Shown piece by piece: positions 20,802 through 32,605 of a stretch of 64,000 nt of DNA. The stretch's first letter is position 1; the number at the start of each line of letters is the position of its first letter. Source of the DNA: Cerrena zonata. Taxonomy: Eukaryota; Basidiomycota; Agaricomycetes; Polyporales; Cerrenaceae. The translations under genes and the position numbers were made by a program. The stretch covers positions 496,001-560,000 of the forward strand of contig JASBNA010000011.1 in NCBI GenBank assembly GCA_038087015.1, given 5' to 3'. Below the pieces are notes generated by a model. The model made no database searches, was not told the DNA's origin, and was given only the letters and a program-made list of their open reading frames with translations.

Positions 20802-23075
20802 CTAGAGAAGACCTGGTATAGTTGTTTCAAGTTCGTGCCGAATACTTTCTAAGGCGGCCTTCATGTTGGCATGTGTTACCTGCCCACCTAGAGTTTCCAT
20901 GTCGAAGTTCGTTTTTTTATAATTAGCGATATAATTAGCGATATATGCTTTATTACCATCATCAAATACCTCCCACATGCGGAGAATCCATGGTTCATAA
21001 GCTGAGAAACTGTCGGCGAGTTGGAATTCCCCATAGATACTTTGACGGAGACCCCTTTTACCACTGCCCCATAGCACACACTTAGCATCGTGTACTTGGT
21101 TGCGTTTGAGGCTTTCCCATCTGGTGAACGTATCTTTCGACTTGATGAGAAACCAAAGAGCGACATAGAACACGCTTTCAAAGTCGTGTCGAAGACAGCG
21201 CGTGCACTCTGTGTTTTCGAGTAGATCAATAGCCATGAAGGGAAGTGTTCCGGTGTGGTGCTTGGACTTTTCGCCTGTTGGATACCCATCCTTGTCGAGA
21301 AAAACAGCTAGGTCGATGTCAATGAGAATCAGCTTGAAGACTTCGGTACCATCGGCTTCAATCAACACCTCGCACATGAGGTTATTAGGACTAATGTCGC
21401 AGTGGAGCATGAGAGCGTCGTAGCGAAGGTGGTGAAGAACTAAAGAGCATCGTAAACATCAGCGAATGGTAAAGTTCAGATGAGATAGAGATATGTACCA
21501 TCGAAAAGTTGATTGAATAAAGAGTACATATTCTGTGGAGTAAGAGCCTTCTCGAGTGGTTTGTGCCGAGTAAGCACTATGATGTCCTGTATACGTGATT
21601 TGTACTCCGCCATTGCATTATTCGGGTACAGCACACCCCAGACACCCTTGGAAGAGCACCTCTGCTGACCTCGAGTGGACCACATGTGCGGCTCTGGGAG
21701 ATGATCTCCAACACCAGCTTCTCTCGCCTTCAGCAGGAGTTCTACTTCGGGCTCCCGAGTATGGAACTGCATAGATATCTTAATCACGAGCCCCGGACAT
21801 CCTGAAATGGGCACAGAGGTGAATGCTTCATATATGCGGGTATCACGACCAACCAGACTGTATTGAATATAGATCGGTTCACCGAGGGTGACACGCGCCG
21901 TCGTGCCGTTGTAGTCCATGTCAAGGTAGTAACCTTTAAGAGAGACCGGTGGGATAGAGAGGGACTTGGGAATGCTCGTCTTAGGCTCGGGAGGGGTGAG
22001 ACCAGGCACAGTCATACCGAGGCGTTCATGGTCACAGTAAGCGATCGCAAGAAGGATAGCAGCAAACTTCTCCAGATTTCGGATCCATGAGAATTGAGTC
22101 GACCATACGATTCCAGTGGGGTCGCTATAGTGAAACCTGGCGATATCCCCTTCAATCAAACACTGAAAGAAGTGGCTACGCGTCCCATTTGTACTAGAGA
22201 GCATCTCCGCCGCGTAACTAGCCGTCTTAGTCTCGTATTTCGCCGGAGTCTCGAACAACGGTGTGTTGGGTTCAAGCTGTGGGGCAGGGGATTGCGTCCG
22301 TCTCTTTTTGGTGATGATAGGATCGGCATGGCTAGCTGCTGGGCGTTTCGGAGGGCGAGCAGGCTGAAGACGAGGAATATCCTGTGAACCTCCACGTGGC
22401 GGAAGAGAAACCAGGGCCTTGTTAGAACTTTCAGCCTAGGAATTCACAATTAGGATCGTAGCAAACAACTTCAGCCAGCTAGTACCAACAGCGTACCTTG
22501 GGTAATGGCAAATCTTTCAGTTTCTTTTCTGACATGAGATTATCTTCCGTTATATTCTGTCTACGGCACCATTCACTGACAGCCATGTCTCTGTATATCC
22601 TGTCATGAGATGTCTTGAACTCGAAAATGCTGAAGAGATCGGTCCATTTGATGCCAGAGGTAGGGTACGGGTCACCTTCATCCGTCTTCTCGTCAGTTTG
22701 CATGAGATTGAAGATGGTCTGAGTGATCAGGACGACACCAGGGCTGCAGTAAACGTCGTGATACAGCCCGATCTCGATCGGGTGGTTTCTACAGAAGAGG
22801 AGATCCTTGACCAGAAACGGCCTAGCGGCCTTAGCATTCTCCAGATAGAATTCAAGAATCCTGTTAGAAGCAAGACAGAAAGGTTCATACATCCAATGTT
22901 TATTCCTGTAACTGTCGGCGCGAAGGTAGTCGGTGACCGCCTGTCGGAGAGTAGGATCCATGAAGAGACCGGCGGTGGTAAAGAAGGACTCCCAATCCGA
23001 GAGTTGTGCCGGGGACTGGCACAAGACAGCCTCCATCCATTCATCCAAAGAGAAGCAGTGTGTATACTCGCTCAT
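20802..23075 (-). CDS. FunK1-type fungal protein kinase, copy A
   Basis: Member of the fungal-specific FunK1 kinase family, expanded in multicellular mushrooms. Exons 23075-22497, 22435-21499, 21439-20802; 717 residues from the ATG that starts MSEYTHCFSL. The glycine-loop region is SLVGRDTRIYEA, the lysine is in LVIKIS, the catalytic loop reads LMLHCDISPNNLM, so the HRD Arg is Cys, and the metal-binding motif is LIDIDLA (family-typical, not DFG). Later motifs are HTGTLPFMAIDLL and LRHDFESVFYVALWFL. Sequence homologous to the N-terminal region of copies B and D continues upstream (to about 23300) but in another frame after an indel also seen in copy E, so the N-terminus is truncated compared with B/D. 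The last 100 residues differ from the other copies. Confidence 0.8.
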
Positions 23076-23398
23076 TTCGTATTTCTGCAAGAGGGAGTAA
23101 ACGTTCTTAGTTTTGTACTGGATATTGATATGGGCTCCAAGGCCGACTGAGAAAGAGCGTTATTTACAACAGAAGGCTTGGTGTCTAGATACTCGCTATG
23201 CTGAACGTGAGTCTTGTCTATTTGGTGAGGTGGACTGAAATGACGCGTAGCGAGTGGCAAACTATGGTCTGCAATTGATAGAGATGTAGTCAGTGAAGTC
23301 AATTTCAGTCGTCAAATACTTACTCTCACTTGTAACCTGTGACCTTCTGTCTGAAATGTCGATGGGTTAGTACCAGTCAGTGTGGTCAGTAGCAAGCA

Positions 23399-23419
23399 GT
23401 GTGACGTGACGCGTTTGAA
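23399..23419 (-). promoter_or_regulatory. Conserved TGACGTGAC promoter motif, copy A
   Basis: GTGTGACGTGACGCGTTTGA in plus sense, about 325 bases before the FunK1 A start. The same motif stands upstream of every FunK1 copy in the window and resembles a bZIP (CRE-like) site. Confidence 0.5.
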
Positions 23420-24600
23420 TATTCAAAAGTTGTCGAAAAGTGACAAATGCCGTATTTTGACTTCCGCGCACCTCGTGCCCCCTCCGAGTCTTGCCACAGA
23501 GAGAGATGTAAGGATGCTCATTAGGAACAATGTCCGAAGATATGACTCGAACCAATGATAGACTCGGAACAGCTACATGGATGATTCCAATTTAGGCAAA
23601 CACTTTTGAATTCAACATGTCAAAACAAGCAGCCACATTGTGATTGATCGTCAGCGAGTGCCAATGAATTATCGCGCTGTCGGCTGTACAGCGCGTCGGA
23701 CCCGCCGGGTTGCATTTATCTCCAGCTATACTCATCTTGTGGGCCAATCGACAATCTAGTTCTGGTCTAATACTTACTTTTCATAAATTTCACCTGCTAG
23801 TGCCACAAATGATTTCGCCAATCTCTTAACGACGAATTCGTCACCTTTGTCTTCCGTTTACCCATCCTCCGAATCCTCCAAATCTAGGATACACTCTAGG
23901 CCCTCTGAATTAACTAAACTCTTGAGGATAAGCAACATGTATTTTCAAAAGTGCATGACTCCATCGCGTGGAACAAAATCTAATACCACAATATAGTCAA
24001 ACCTTGGTCTAGAACACCGCCCTCTAGATTGAGCCCAATCCAAGGAAAACACGCAGGAGTCGTTGATTGCGAACCTAGAAACATTTAAAAGAACGCATTT
24101 GGGACCTCTTCATGATCTCAGTAGTCTCATTTCAGCACGAAATGAAAACTGCACATTCCCAACGTTCCGCAATTTCTGAACAGCTGATATGTGTCAAGAC
24201 CATCGTGTAAGTACTCGCATCTTCGCTATAAATAGTTGTCATAGTAGGTGAGCAGAGGGATAGCTTTGTATTGTGCACTATTTCGTCCTTAGTGCTCTGC
24301 GATAAATGTCTTGTTGGAAATCATCGATCATCTCTTGAAAAATCCAACGGTTATTGTTTAAACGCGCTTGGGAGGGTTGGGCGCATCGACTATAACAAAA
24401 GAGACGTACGGTTTAAGTTTGAAAAGAAACCATTTGAGATAGTAGATAGGCACGAGTATCATGATCGGCCAGATGCTTATTAGTAAGACTGGAGTCTTCT
24501 CTACAGAATTATTATTATTTGCTGCATACTCCAATTCATCGTACATCACAAAAGGAAAAGAATGAAGAAAGTAAGAAAAAGGTGTGTGATGAGATTATAT
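23420..24600. other. FunK1 spacer (A upstream, B downstream)
   Basis: Homologous to 58600-59800 in inverse orientation and to 28900-29900. Holds a TATAAATAG-like box in plus sense near 24226. No separate gene accepted. Confidence 0.55.
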
Positions 24601-27203
24601 CTATAGGAGATTAGGTACAAATTGGGCAAGCTTGGGTCGAAGACTGGACAACAATTCTCTGATCTTATCGTACGTGACATGACCGCCAAGCGTTTCCAAG
24701 TCAAAGTCAGCATCTTCATTGAAGATTTTTTTCTGACTCAGGAAACGCTTCTGCACTGCCCAGGCTTCCGAGAACAGGTTCCACAAGGAATAGATCCATG
24801 GTAGGTAAGCTGAGAATTCATCACGAAGACAGAATGTTGTGTCTATCAAATTGAGAAACCTCTCCCACATAAGAGTCTTTGCGGACGTTGCATGTGCGAT
24901 ATCAGCATCTTCCCATAGTAAGAATGTATCCCTGGACTTGACGAGAAACCAAAGAGCGACATAGAACACGCTCTCAAAATCGTGTCGAAGATAGTGTGTG
25001 CACTCTGGGTCTTCGAGTAGATCAACAGCCATGAAGGGAAGTGTTCCGGTATGGTGTTTGGATCGTTCACCTGTTGGATACCCATACTTGTCGAGCAAGA
25101 CACCTAGGTCGATGTCGATGAGAATCAGGATGAAGACTTCGGTACCGTCGGCTTGAATCAACACTGCACACATGAGATTACTGGGAGTGATGTCGCGGTG
25201 AAGCATGTAAGCTTTGTAGCGAAGGGAGTAAAGCACTAGACAGTATTGTGAACGTCAGCAGATGTCAAAAATTAGAGGAAATAGAGATATGTACCATCGA
25301 AAAGTTGATTGAATAGAGAATACATGTTCCGTGGAGTTAGAACCTCCTCGAGTGGTAGATATCGAGTGAGCACAATGATGTCCTGTGTACGCGGTTCGTA
25401 TTTCTTCGTCGTTGCATTATTAGGGTACAGCATTCCCCAGACACCCTTGGAAGAGCACCATTGTTGATCTCGAGTGGACCACATGTGCGGCTCCGGGAGA
25501 TGATCTCCAAGACCAGCTGCTCTCGCCTTCAGCAGGAGTTCTACTTCCGGCTGCCGAGTATGGAATTGCAGAGATATCTTGATCACGAGCTCCGGGCATC
25601 CTGGGATGGACACAGAGGTCAATGCTTCATAGACGCAGGTATCACGACCAACCAGACTGTATTGAATATAGATCGGTTCACCGAGGGTGACGCGCACCGT
25701 CGTGCCGTTGTAGTCCATGTCAAGGTAGTAACCTTTAAGAGAGACCGGTGGGATAGAGAGCGACCTGGGGATATCCGACTCAGGCTCAGGAGGCGTAAGA
25801 CCAGGTACAGTCATACCGAGACGTTCGTGGTCACAGTAAGCGATCGCAAGAAGAATAGCAGCAAACTTCTCCAGATTCCGGATCCATGAGAATTGAGTCG
25901 ACCAGGCGATTCCAGTGGGGTCGCTGTAATGAAATCGGGCAATGTCGCCTTCAATCAAACACTGAAAGAAGTGGCTACGCGTCCCATTCGTACTAGAGAG
26001 CATCTCCAACGCGTAACTAGCCATTTTCCTCTCGTAACCTACAGGTGACTTGAACAACAGCTTGTTATCTTCGAGTGGTGGGGGAGCCTGAGGGTCTTGC
26101 GTCCGTCGTTTTTTGGTGGTCGTGAATTCGAAGTTACTAGCTGCTGGGCGTTTCTGAAGGCGAGTGGGTTGAGAACGAGGAATATCCTGTGAAACAACAC
26201 GGGTCGGAAGGAAAACCGGGTCCTTGTTAGAGCCTTCGGCCTGAGATTCACGATTAGAATTGTAAAAAACAACTACAGCTGGCTAATATCAGCGGCTTAC
26301 CTTGGGTAGTAGTAAATCTTCGAGTTTCGTTCCTGACATGAGCTCCTCTCGCGTTATATTCTGTCTACTGCACCATTCATTGACTGCCGCGTCTCGGTAT
26401 TTCTGATCATGAGACGTCTTGAACTCGAAAATGCTGAAGAGATCGGTCCATCTAATGCCGGCGGTAGGATACTGGCCATCTTTATCCGTCTTCTCGCGAT
26501 TTTGAATGAGATCAAAAACCGTTTGAGTGACGAGGACGACGTCAGGACTGCGATTGCTACCATCGTGACGCTGCCCGATGTAGACCGGGTGGTTCGGACA
26601 GAACAGGAGATCTTCAACCAGAAACGGCGTAGCATTCTTAGCATTCTCCAGATAGAATTTGAGGATCCTGTTGGATGCAATACAGAAGGGTTTATACATC
26701 AGCGCCTCAGATTTGAGACTGTCGGCGCGTAGGTAGTCGGTCACCGCCTGTCGGAGAGTAGGATCCATGAAGAGACCGGCGGTGGTAAAGAAGGATACCC
26801 ATTCCGAGATTTGGGTCGGAGATTGGCCCAAGACAGCCTCTACCCATTCATCCAAAGAGAAGCAGTGCGTATACTCGCTCATTTCGTACTTCTGCAAGGG
26901 GATATAGACGTTATCGGTGTTGCGTTTGATATTGATATGAGCTCCAAGACCGAGTGACACAGGAGTGCTCTTTACAACGGGAACGGCAGGCTTAGTGTCT
27001 AGATCCTCGTTATGTTGGACGTGAGCCTGGCCTATCTGGTCAGGTGGAGTAACGGGTCGCGGTGCGAGATCGTCGTCCGGGGCAGGGTTAGAAGCTGGGA
27101 GTGGTGGGGGAGAGGAACGGGGCGGAGAAGTGGCGGGTGGGGAAGAAGGGAAGAAGACGGACGCGTCTTCTTCTGGGGAGGAGGGGGTGTCTGTTGGTTC
27201 CAT
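24601..27203 (-). CDS. FunK1-type fungal protein kinase, copy B (mosaic)
   Basis: Full-length FunK1 kinase: exons 27203-26301, 26240-25295, 25235-24601, 827 residues. The N-terminus is Ser/Pro-rich (SSPPATSPPRSSPPPLPAS), then YIPLQKYEMSEYTHCFSL, a globular region, a basic KKRRTQ patch (possible nuclear signal) and the kinase domain. Gly loop SLVGRDTCVYEA, Lys in LVIKIS, intact catalytic loop MLHRDITPSNLM (about residue 627), LIDIDLG, HTGTLPFMAVDLL and RHDFESVFYVALW. Up to HATSAK it follows copy D nearly residue for residue. From TLMWERF onward (about 24880 downwards), and in the 3' flank, it follows copy E. All splice sites coincide with those of D and E. Confidence 0.88.
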
Positions 27204-28023
27204 AGTGGGTAATTAGAGATAGGGAGGAGAGAATCGAGGCAGACATTTTATATATCTTACCAACTGAACCAAAATGGAATGTGTCTTCTCAAAAACTGCC
27301 AAAGCGGCAGAGGACAATGGAAAGTCGAAAGGGAGATTACGCTGCCAGGCCAAGGTGAAGCGTAGCGAGTGGCAAATTATGGCCTGCAATTGAATGGGCC
27401 GTGTTGGCGTGCTGATGATATTAATCCCGATGCTAGATTGACAAAGAACGGAGATGTAGTCAGCGATGTTTTGAACCCGCTCATCCAGTAGTGGCCGCAC
27501 TACTTACCGGTGTCAGGATCCAAGAGCTGATAGTGTGACGTGACGCGTTTGAATGTTCAACTTGTTCGGAAGTGACAACTTGAAGAAGCGATAAACGCCG
27601 GATTATGAGCTCCGCGCACCTCATGTTCCATCTCGCCAGAGAGAAACATGTACAAATTAAGGAAGAAAAAACACATCAGTAGACGTGGTCCGACTGCACA
27701 TTACCCTAGAAGGATGAAACTAACCGTAGGGCTTTGCAACTCAAATATTTTAAGTCATGCATTACCTCGTTCAAGTTCCATCTCAAGACGTTATCAAGTA
27801 TTTAAGGCATGCCTACATTCTGCAGACTCACGAGGAGTCAACATTGAAAATTGAACGTTGAATAGTGGGATTTTCTTGAGCATTAGACTACCGCTGGACG
27901 GGAGCTTCAAGAAATATGGATACATCTATTGGTCGCACAACTATCGAAACATCCGTTAGCGTTCTATACAATCGAGGCGAAAACACCCTAGAAATATATC
28001 ATAACCTGAATCTGCAGGCTTAT
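27204..28023. other. FunK1 B upstream region
   Basis: Promoter and leader region, matched base for base over long runs by 55174-55996. Contains a 95-codon open frame (27500-27213 on -) that is also open in the other copy and ends just before the kinase start. Confidence 0.5.
27533..27553 (-). promoter_or_regulatory. Conserved TGACGTGAC promoter motif, copy B
   Basis: GTGTGACGTGACGCGTTTGA in plus sense, 330 bases before the FunK1 B start; identical to copies A and D over the core. Confidence 0.5.
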
Positions 28024-28443
28024 TCAATTCGTCTCTGCAGTGGCAGCAAAGGTCATCGTTTCGATACGACCACGACCTTTACATTCCTTCTGTAGCAAAT
28101 CGTTGATGACCCGGAATTGACCAGGGTCGATGAGCATGATCTGTATGACATTTGTCAGTTGGTATTGGAATAAGTGGGCAGATAAGTATACGTACCGCTT
28201 CCCATTGTGGTTGACCCATTTCGTCATTCTCAATCTTCTCTGCGCCTTCGATGACTTTCTCGCGAAGACGGGTCCCATCTTCACTGGGCGTAGTTATCCA
28301 TACAAACGCATACTTACTCTCTTTATCGGCAGTGTAGACTTTGTCTGCAATTCTTTGATGCACGATGATAACTACAAGACGTAAGACTTATAGCTGAAAT
28401 ATGATGAAACGAACTCAATACATACCTGACTTTAGGCGTTCCA
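28024..28443 (-). pseudogene. 3' fragment of SBDS/SDO1 gene
   Basis: Carries only the last intron-exon part of SBDS: intron 4, exon 5 ([18 protein letters not shown] region), intron 5 and exon 6 ending [12 protein letters not shown] with TGA at 28026-28024. It matches 54759-55173 on the plus strand. The exon 5 acceptor region has a small insertion and changes (SKYAFVW) compared with the intact gene, and exons 1-4 are absent, so it cannot encode SBDS. It marks the edge of the duplicated segment. Confidence 0.85.
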
Positions 28444-28724
28444 GACGAGTAGATTCTTGACAAGAAACGGCCTAGCACCCTTCACATTCTCCAGATCGAA
28501 TTCAAGAACCCTGTTGGATGCAAGACAGAAAGGTTCATACATTCGATTTTTTTCCTGAAACTGACGGGGCGAAGGTAGTTGGCGACCGCCTGTCGGAGAG
28601 TAGGATCCATGAAGAGACTTGCGCTGGTAAAAAAGTATTCCCAATCCGATCATTGTGCTGGAGACTGACCTAACACAGCCTCTACCCATCCATCCAAGGA
28701 GAAGCAGTGTGTATACTCGCTCAT
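28443..28724 (-). pseudogene. Broken FunK1 fragment C
   Basis: Begins MSEYTHCFSLD[G]WVEAVLGQSPAQ like the other copies, then meets a TGA, and frame changes are needed to reach MYEPFCLASNRVLEFDLEN and ARPFLVKNLL. It ends abruptly at TCTG, where it joins the SBDS fragment. The reading frame cannot give a kinase. Confidence 0.8.
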
Positions 28725-29900
28725 TTCGTATTTCTGCAAGAGGGAGTAAACGTTCTTAGTCTTGTACTGGATATCGATATGAGCTCCAATTCGAGCGCCA
28801 CAAGAGTGCTGGTTGAAACGAGAAGCTTTGTGTGTAGATGCTTGCTATGTTGGGACGTGAGCCCGATCTATTTGGTGGATCAAAGTGAGGCGTAGCGAGC
28901 GGCGAAGTATGACCAGTGATTAATTAGGCCGGATTGGCCTCCGGGTCGCGGTACTGACTCAGATACTTTCAATCTGAATCCTGAAATTCATAAAGATGGA
29001 GGTGTCATCAGCGAAGCCTGAAACTCGCTCATCCAGTACTTACTGGTGGCCTTCCGATATCATTGGGTCGATGTAGTAGTAGTCAAGAATTAGTAGTGTG
29101 ACGTGACACGTTGCAATGTTCAACTTTTCTCCGGGAAGTGATCACTTGAAGAAAGACTGAATATCGACCTCGGCCCAGTTGGTGTCCCCCCAAAGAGAAA
29201 CATAGGTATGCAAATTAAGAACAATGTCAGACTTATATAGTCAACTCGGAGTAATGACGGACTCAGTGGCCCGCTGCAATAGTAATGGTGAGTCCAATTT
29301 AGGCAAACGCGTCTGAGATCAACATGTCAAAATAATGAGCCACATGGCGATCGTCGGCGAGTGCCAGCGGCGTTGTCACGGCGTGCAGCCTTAACTTGTC
29401 GGACTCTTTGGGACCCTGGGTTGCATTTATTTCTAGCTATACTCATCTTGTGTGCTAATCGACAATCCACTCACTCCTCTTGCTGCGTCTTCTAGTTACC
29501 TCCCAAAAGAATTGTCTGCAGTGTGATTTCGCCATCCCTCAACGGCGAATTCGTAATTACTGTTAAACTAGGTCGTGGAGTCACTTACCTTCCGAGGATA
29601 GAGCAACATGTATTCCCGAAGAGGCTTTGCTTCACCTCATGGAACATAGGACCACGATATAGCCAAACCTTGATCTAGAACACCACCCTCTCAGTTGAAA
29701 CACAACTCAAGGAAAACACATGGAAGTTGTTGATGGTAAGCCTAGGAAGATTTGAAAGAACGTGTTTGGATCCCCTTTGTCATTTCGGTAGTCACATTCC
29801 AGCACGAAATGAATACCACGCATTCCCAACGTTGTACAATTTCTGTGCAATTGATATATGTCAGGATTCTCGTGCACGTCCTCGTACCCGCACTACAAAT
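28725..29900 (-). repeat. Third copy of FunK1 upstream region
   Basis: Homologous to 23076-24250 (upstream of A) and to 59000-60150 (upstream of E, inverted): shared blocks include the TGACGTGAC motif, a stretch around AATTTAGGCAAAC, and the GCACGAAATGAA block near 29800. It contains no gene and ends about 50 bases before the PARP start codon. Confidence 0.7.
29096..29115 (-). promoter_or_regulatory. Conserved TGACGTGAC promoter motif, fragment C
   Basis: GTGTGACGTGACACGTTGCA in plus sense, upstream of the broken FunK1 fragment. Confidence 0.4.
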
Positions 29901-29950
29901 AGCTACTCATAGCAAGCAGGTACCAAACAACTAACTCATGCTATACTGAT

Positions 29951-32459
29951 ATGCCGTCCACCAAGAGGGTCAATGCAATGAAGATTAATCCTGATCCTAA
30001 TCCCGATAACATCAGCCCTGGTCTTTCCACATTGAGAAGGAGTACAAGAATGCGGACCCTTAGTACTAAAGCAAAGGCTATTGCTGCGTTCTCGAGGGAT
30101 GTCGACACCCCATCGCGGACCACGAGTGTTACCCAAAGTAAGAAACGCGCACGAACGGAAGACGAATTAGACACTCCGGATTATAGAAAGAAAGCGAAAC
30201 TGGACGACACACCGCCGGAAGGAAAGAGAAAGAAACAAGTATGTTGGCAAAATTCGCTCTCATTTCAATGATGTTGACTGATCTCTTTAGGTTACGACAA
30301 TCGAACACAGCACTGTGCCTGTAGATCCATGTTCTAGTTTGACAGGTAGGTCACCAGTAATCAATGTCCAGGGGATGAGATGCATCAGATGTGGATACAT
30401 TCAGATACCCACCGTGTCTATACCAACGAAGAGGGCATTTGGGATGCTATGCTGGGCCGGACTGACGTAGGTAAAAATGCGAATAGGTAAACCCATGCAA
30501 GAGAGCTTCATATCCTATTGATATCGATCTCTTCGAAGGTTCTACGTGATCCAACTCCTGCATCCTATCGAGGACGACTCAAGTTGTATTTTGTATCATC
30601 GCTGGGGCCGTGTTGGCGAGAATGGGCAGACTCAGAAGAAAGTGAGTAAACTTCTGGTATCTCTGAGTTCGGCTGATAGAGAAGCTACCAGGGTCCATTT
30701 CCAAGCTCGGAAGCTATCTCTGCGTTCAGGAAGCACTTCAAAACAAAGACTGGCTCCGATTGGACAAATAGGCATGTACGTGTGCACAAACGGCGTAAAT
30801 ACACCTTCCTAGGTAAGAGCAGTATCTATGCATCTTGATTCGATTTATTTATGATCATAATTCTTTGTCATAGCTCGAGACTTCGGGAGAAACAAGAAGG
30901 AAGCCAGCATCTCTAACGATGATAAAGGCAGGAGCCTTGAACTTAAGAAGGAGCCCAAATCTCAATTGCCAATCGCGATTCAAAACCTGTGCACGCTTAT
31001 TTTTTCAACCAGGTAGACGGCAACCAGTTCTTCTCCTGTTATAGATACTTACATTGTCTGTAGGCTCATGAATGCACATCTGAATGCTATGCAGTATGAT
31101 GCTAAGAAGTTACCTCTTGGGAAACTTTCACAGTCAACCATCAAGAACGGATTTGCCGAACTCAGTGTACGTTATAATCGTTTGCTATAGGGACTCTTAT
31201 TTAATCACGTCGATCTAGATTCTGTCAGAGGTCTTGGACAAACCTATGGGAGAAACGGCGGCGAGTCATGGCGGTTTCGAGGCAGCAGTTGAAATACTCA
31301 CTGGGCGATACTATTCGTAGGACCCATGCTCTCTCCGACATATTCTATATATGCTAATAAAATCTTAGGCTAATCCCGCATATCTTCCCGAGGGACATTC
31401 ACCCCACGATCATCAATAACCGAGAGTTGCTTAAAAGGGTCCGTGCTATCGTCTAATTATAAAATCATACACTTAAAACCCTACCCGACAGGAACTGGAT
31501 CTCGTAGATGCTCTCGGCGATATAGAAGTCACCTCTAAGCTGATATCCAGCTCTATACCTACCGACGAATCAGGGGCACCAATCAATGTACTCGATGCCC
31601 ACTTCCGTTCTCTCCAACTTTCCTCCATGTTCCCGATTGAATCTTCGTCGAAAGAGTTTCATGGATTACATCAGTATGTCATCGATACTAGTGGTCCAAA
31701 TACCGAATCGACTATCAAGATACTTCATGCATATCGAGTAGAACGGCAACACGAGACAGAAGCCTGGCTTATGGCTGGCTTTGACAAAATACCAGATGGT
31801 GACCGTCTGTTGCTGTGGCATGGGTCGAGAACGTCCAATTTCGCAGGGATACTACAGCAAGGTTTGCGTATTGCTCCACCAGAAGCTCCTGTAACAGACT
31901 ATATGTTTGGGAAAGGTATTTATTTTGCCGATGTACGCCCTCAAATTATTTCTCTCCCTAATAATGGTTGCTAACGATAATATATAGGTAATGTACAAGT
32001 CTACGAAATTTTGTCACGCATCCCTCAGTGATAACACGGCTCTCTTACTCCTATGCGAAGTGGCAGCAAAACCCTTCTTTGAACAGATACATGAAAACAT
32101 CAACGCTGAAATCGAGTGCCGTGCTATGAAAGCATTGTACGTGTCTTTCTTTTTATGGGGATTAATCTAGCTTAGTGCCTAAATAATACAGGTCCACCAA
32201 AGGGCTTGGTCGTACGCAGGCAGTTCGATGGCAGGATGCTGGCGAGGTATTGGAGAACGAGTCGCTCGTTGGTTGTCTTATGCCCAAAGGGCCACCGGAA
32301 GATGATACGGAGTCCGCGTTTCACCTTCATCACAATGAGGTATGTGTTATTTCTAGATCTGATCAGTGTACGCCGAGGTTGATGGTAGTCTGATAGTATA
32401 TCGTTTATGATACAGCACAAGTTAGGCTCAAGTATCTCCTCATGATCCAAACGGAGTAA
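29951..32459 (+). CDS. Poly(ADP-ribose) polymerase (PARP), WGR plus catalytic domain
   Basis: Transfers ADP-ribose from NAD+ to proteins in DNA-damage signalling; nuclear. Thirteen exons: 29951-30238, 30291-30345, 30372-30486, 30539-30641, 30692-30812, 30874-31012, 31064-31166, 31219-31316, 31369-31438, 31492-31932, 31988-32136, 32192-32339, 32397-32459; 630 residues, all phases consistent. The basic N-terminal 100 residues (KKRAR, RKKAKL, KRKKQ) look like nuclear/DNA-binding sequence. WGR domain about 115-227 with HRWGRVGENG; regulatory domain about 255-390 (AKKLPLGKLS, LIPHIFPRD, NNRELLKR); catalytic domain about 420-630. The H-Y-E triad is present: His474 in LLWHGSR, Tyr508 in FGKGIYFAD, Glu610 in NEYIVYD. 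There is no zinc finger or BRCT, so it resembles PARP2-type enzymes. Its promoter lies in duplicated FunK1-derived DNA. Confidence 0.92.
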
Positions 32460-32605
32460 ACTAGATTTCTAGCGTTACATTCTCGAGCAACCAATTGGTA
32501 TTTATTTGAACGTTTATGCGAACCACCCACAATGTCTAATATACAATGTCCCGTCCGTTCCAAATGAAGTCGACTAGAATAGTTGTATAGAAAATTGCAT
32601 TACGT

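Larger units (their letters stand above)
20802..28443 (-). repeat. Left arm of about 7.5-kb inverted segmental duplication
   Basis: Read on the minus strand the order is SBDS 3' fragment, FunK1 B, spacer, FunK1 A. On the plus strand at 54759-62305 the order is SBDS, FunK1 D, spacer, FunK1 E, with extended sequence identity in coding, intron and intergenic parts. The left copy has only the end of SBDS, so it is the derived one. The boundary near 28436-28446 abuts a broken FunK1 piece. Confidence 0.8.
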
